Origin: Chryseobacterium gregarium DSM 19109
GTDB taxonomy: Bacteria; Bacteroidota; Bacteroidia; Flavobacteriales; Weeksellaceae
Assembly: GCF_000430845.1 (NCBI RefSeq)
Contig: NZ_AUMU01000021.1
Span: forward strand, 1-34,894
Direction: 5' to 3'
DNA length: 34,894 bases
The notes below the pieces were generated by a model. It searched no databases. It saw only the letters and a list, made by a program, of their open reading frames with translations, and had not been told where the DNA came from. Of the stretch, positions 32,309 to 34,894 are shown in pieces (position 1 is the first letter of the stretch; the number at the start of each line of letters is the position of its first letter). A program made the translations under genes and the position numbers.

Positions 32309-33424
32309 ATGTCATACATCACTCTAAATTCAAATAAACTAAAATATAATTACCATTATCTTGATCAGCTTTTTGCAGAACACCACATTGAATGGGCAGT
32401 AGTGGCCAAACTATTGTGTGGAAACGAGACATTTCTGGAATGTCTGCTCGAATTTTCTGATAAGGAAATATGTGACTCCAGACTGACGAACCTGAAGCAC
32501 ATCAAAAAAATATCACCCAAAACACAAACTGTCTATATAAAACCGCCAGCCAAACGATTGGCAAAGAGCATTGTAAAATATGCCGACGTCAGTTTCAACA
32601 GTGAAATTGAAACCGTCAAAGCACTTTCGAAAGAAGCCGTGTTGCAAAACAAGATTCACAAGATTGTCATCATGGTAGAGATGGGAGAATTGCGGGAAGG
32701 CATCATGGTCAGGGACCTCTCCCGTTTTTTCGGTAAAGTGAAAAAATTTCCAAACATCGATGTTGTCGGGATCGGAACCAATCTTAATTGCCTGAATGGT
32801 ATTTTACCGGATGAGAAAAAGTTGATGAAACTCCATAGTTTTAAAGAGATCATCGAAGAATCACATCAAACAAGAATACCTTTCATCTCCGCAGGATCAT
32901 CGGTCACCATTCCTTTGATATTTCAGAATAAGATCCATTCCGGCATCAATCATTTCAGAATTGGAGAGTCTTTATTTTTCGGAACAGATGTCTACAATGA
33001 TTCCACCATCAGCGGGATGTACCAGGATGTTTTCAAACTCACCGCCGAGATCATTGAAATTGCACAAAAGCCAATGATACCCGCAGGTGACGCCGGAACA
33101 AACCTTACTGGCGAAACACCGCAACATGATGTATCAAAAAAAGGAAAAACATCTGTGAGAGCTATTGTTGACGTTGGTGTGCTTGATATTGACCACAAAC
33201 AGATTGAACCAATTACGCAATATGTAAAGATCATCGGTGCAAGTTCGGATATGATGATCCTGGATCTCTCGGATAACCCAAATAATTTAAAAGTCGGGGA
33301 CACTGTAGACTTTAGCATGAGTTATCTGGCTGTTTTACGTGCGATGAATTCCGAATATGTTGATAAGTTGATTGATCACGAAATCCATCCTGCAGAGTTT
33401 AAAATTTTAGAAAATATAAATTAA
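32309..33424 (+). CDS. Alanine/ornithine racemase-family PLP enzyme (371 aa)
   Basis: The protein has the alanine-racemase N-terminal barrel fold with PLP-binding Lys34 in WAVVAKLLCGNETFLE, a position shared with ornithine racemase (Orr). KIVIMVEMGELREGIM, VVGIGTNLNCLNG, PFISAGSSVTIPLIF and HFRIGESLFFGTDVY are further family motifs. It would interconvert L- and D-forms of a basic amino acid. One base separates it from the GNAT gene, implying co-translation. No ornithine-degradation genes are present, so the physiological reaction is open. Confidence 0.88.
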   Translation: MSYITLNSNKLKYNYHYLDQLFAEHHIEWAVVAKLLCGNETFLECLLEFSDKEICDSRLTNLKHIKKISPKTQTVYIKPPAKRLAKSIVKYADVSFNSEIETVKALSKEAVLQNKIHKIVIMVEMGELREGIMVRDLSRFFGKVKKFPNIDVVGIGTNLNCLNGILPDEKKLMKLHSFKEIIEESHQTRIPFISAGSSVTIPLIFQNKIHSGINHFRIGESLFFGTDVYNDSTISGMYQDVFKLTAEIIEIAQKPMIPAGDAGTNLTGETPQHDVSKKGKTSVRAIVDVGVLDIDHKQIEPITQYVKIIGASSDMMILDLSDNPNNLKVGDTVDFSMSYLAVLRAMNSEYVDKLIDHEIHPAEFKILENIN

Positions 33425-33513
33425 CTTTTCTACTCTTGCCTAAAAATCGCAATTGAATTAATATCCATATATTTGATTATAAATAGAAGAATCTGATTCC
33501 AAACATACTTTCT

Positions 33514-34365
33514 TTGACATTAGGCAAGCTCGACCTACGTTCAGCAACGAGGAATGAATTTCTGATGATGCCTTTTTCTGCTTTTAATGGTAAATTAAAG
33601 TCAGGGCTGCATTATAAAAATAAATTTTATGCGGTCTTGTTTTTCGACAATGCAGATGGCTCCATCATCATCGATGATCGGGAATTTGAGTTGAAATCAC
33701 ATACTTTTTTTTTCATTAACTATAATCAGGTCTACTACTTCAAAGACCACGAATCTATTGAAGGTGAAGTCATTTTATTTACCAAATCATTTTACAACCA
33801 TGTCTATACAGGTAATAAAATGATCAAAAGCGACACTGCACTTCATAACGTTTCCCCTTTTATTTCATTAAAATCTGAAAACTTATCAGAGATTAAGCAG
33901 ACATTAGAGGAACTTAGGAGTGAATATCAATCTCACCGACAAGCCAGAAAAGAAATCCTATGCCTGCTCCTAAAAGTTTTTGTGCTGAAATATATTAGAA
34001 ATTCATCCAAAAAAGACCTTATCAACCGTTCGGTAGATCATAAGAAGAAAGTGGTAGATGATTTCAATGATCTTGTAAACCTGCATTACAAGGAATTGAA
34101 AACCACTTCAAAATATGCAGAGAAATTAAATATCAATGCCAGCTATCTTAATACATTGGTAAAAGAGATCCTTGATATAACAGCAGGGCAGGTCATCAAA
34201 AACAGAATAATCCTGGAAGCAGAAAGATTACTGCTTCACAGCTCCCTTTCAATCATTGAGATTTCGTATGAATTGGGCTTCAATGATAATTCTCACTTTG
34301 GAAAATATTTTAAATCTGTCAGGGGTGTATCGCCAAATAATTTCCGGACAGTACAATTAAAATAA
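33514..34365 (+). CDS. AraC-family transcriptional regulator (283 aa)
   Basis: The C-terminal 100 residues contain both helix-turn-helix motifs of the HTH_18 type: TSKYAEKLNINASYLNTLVK and IIEISYELGFNDNSHFGKYF KSVRGVSPNNFR. The N-terminal part is a cupin-like sensor (FYAVLFFDNADGSIIIDDRE ... FFINYNQVYYFKD). The frame begins at a TTG (33514); the first ATG, 17 codons later, is an alternative. It follows the racemase gene by 89 bp and may control this operon. Confidence 0.9.
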   Translation: MTLGKLDLRSATRNEFLMMPFSAFNGKLKSGLHYKNKFYAVLFFDNADGSIIIDDREFELKSHTFFFINYNQVYYFKDHESIEGEVILFTKSFYNHVYTGNKMIKSDTALHNVSPFISLKSENLSEIKQTLEELRSEYQSHRQARKEILCLLLKVFVLKYIRNSSKKDLINRSVDHKKKVVDDFNDLVNLHYKELKTTSKYAEKLNINASYLNTLVKEILDITAGQVIKNRIILEAERLLLHSSLSIIEISYELGFNDNSHFGKYFKSVRGVSPNNFRTVQLK

Positions 34366-34573
34366 TTGATATTGTATCAAGTTACATATCTTTATTCAAT
34401 TGATGTTATATTGCGTAAACGTTACAATCATTTCCCAAAATTGAGATCACAAAGATTCATTAGCGTTTCAAAATCTAAAAAACCAGTGATAATAGAATTG
34501 AAAATTAAATCAAATGAATTATGTGATCTCAGCCATATTTCTTACATTACTAAAACCAAAATCGATATTATGC
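34366..34573. other. Non-coding stretch next to the right IS, with a long inverted repeat
   Basis: No family is recognised in the frames here. TGAGATCACA (34442-34451) and TGTGATCTCA (34522-34531) are perfect 10-bp inverted arms, and the similarity extends inwards to about 20 bp (ATTCATT/AATGAAT). It could be the two ends of a tiny decayed element or a hairpin-forming RNA; nothing more can be said. Confidence 0.5.
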
Positions 34574-34894
34574 TGACCTCCCCCCGATATATGGAACAGT
34601 CTAAATTAGAGAAATTTGATTTTTCTGACTGTTAATGATGAATTCATTTGGTGTTAAATTTCCTAACGAACTATGAGGTCTGTAGCTGTTGTAATCTTCT
34701 CTCCAGACATCCAACTTCTGCTGTGCATCTTCTAAGGAGAGAAACCAATTTACATTAAGACACTCATCGCGTAATGATCCGTTAAAACTCTCAATAAATG
34801 CATTATCAGTAGGTTTTCCCGGTCTTGAGAACTCCAGTTCTATTTTCTTTTCATAAGCCCATCTGTCTAATGCTTTACTGATAAACTCAGGTCC
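34574..34894 (-). mobile_element. 3' end of the IS3-family insertion sequence (right copy, inverted)
   Basis: The IS terminus TGACCTCCCCCCGATATATG starts at 34574, and the element runs to the window edge in the orientation opposite to the left copy. Apart from having one instead of two terminal 60-bp units and 7 more bases at the inner side, it appears the same as 1-313. Confidence 0.9.
34601..34894 (-). CDS. IS3-family transposase OrfB, C-terminal 97 residues (partial)
   Basis: The minus-strand frame reads GPEFISKALDRWAYEKKIEL and continues as in the left copy to the same stop. GPEF is the segment just after the second catalytic Asp in IS3 transposases. The N-terminal part is outside the window. 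Confidence 0.92.
   Translation of the reverse strand, partial: GPEFISKALDRWAYEKKIELEFSRPGKPTDNAFIESFNGSLRDECLNVNWFLSLEDAQQKLDVWREDYNSYRPHSSLGNLTPNEFIINSQKNQISLI

Noticed and set aside
34366..34635. 89-codon ORF running into the right IS
   Set aside because: It begins at a TTG directly after the AraC stop and its last third is antisense IS sequence; no protein-like motif is seen.
1..34894. tRNA, rRNA or riboswitch genes
   Set aside because: No cloverleaf with TTCGANTC arm, rRNA-like stretch or known aptamer core was recognised by eye.

Overview
The window looks like accessory DNA from a member of the Bacteroidota, most likely a Flavobacteriia of the Chryseobacterium/Elizabethkingia kind. This rests on low GC, many TAnnTTTG (-7) promoter elements, a secreted protein with a type IX secretion sorting tail, a flavobacterial GG-leader peptide and several Bacteroidota-type families (DUF4919-like, REC-only regulator, two-component-propeller lipoprotein). 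Species assignment is inference. No rRNA, tRNA, CRISPR array or complete recombinase was seen.

Layout. (1) Both ends lie in the same IS3-family element in inverted orientation. At the left, 1-313 holds the 3' end of the transposase and the terminal repeat, and the last 60 bp is duplicated in tandem. At the right, 34574-34894 is the reverse complement of the same piece. The interval is therefore either the inside of an IS-bounded composite element or a contig cut at repeats. (2) 374-13.4 kb is very AT-rich accessory DNA made of small, mostly minus-strand orphan genes: secreted or membrane hypotheticals, a PD-(D/E)XK-like nuclease, a propeller lipoprotein, a HigBA toxin-antitoxin pair, several tiny coupled ORFs and several broken genes. 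A 16-bp motif (ATCGTTTTTTGAGATT on the + strand) recurs about 13 times in one orientation. At four places an imperfect palindrome of about 90-130 bp follows the stop codon of a minus-strand gene and is itself followed by the motif and the next gene. That gene + 3' folded site + 5' motif arrangement resembles an integron cassette array with non-canonical attC-like sites, and it is the main candidate for an undescribed system here. (3) 13.4-15.1 kb holds a truncated HxlR regulator and an AbiH-type phage-defence gene. (4) 15.2-34.4 kb is visibly richer in GC and is a coherent stress/ion-homeostasis island: PAS histidine kinase and REC-only regulator, APC permease with a C-terminal USP-like domain, NhaA, DUF389 protein, divergent DapB-like reductase, ClC channel with CBS domains, two small membrane proteins, two CPA1 cation/proton antiporters, a DUF2254 membrane protein, a tandem universal stress protein, a GNAT acetyltransferase, an ornithine-racemase-like PLP enzyme and an AraC-family regulator.

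How the genes may work together (inference). The island combines Na+/H+ antiport (NhaA and two CPA1 proteins), chloride movement (ClC), possible K+ or amino-acid uptake (APC), stress sensing (USP, histidine kinase) and a small amino-acid-modifying operon, as expected for pH or salt tolerance. The left part looks like a reservoir of exchangeable gene cassettes in various states of decay.
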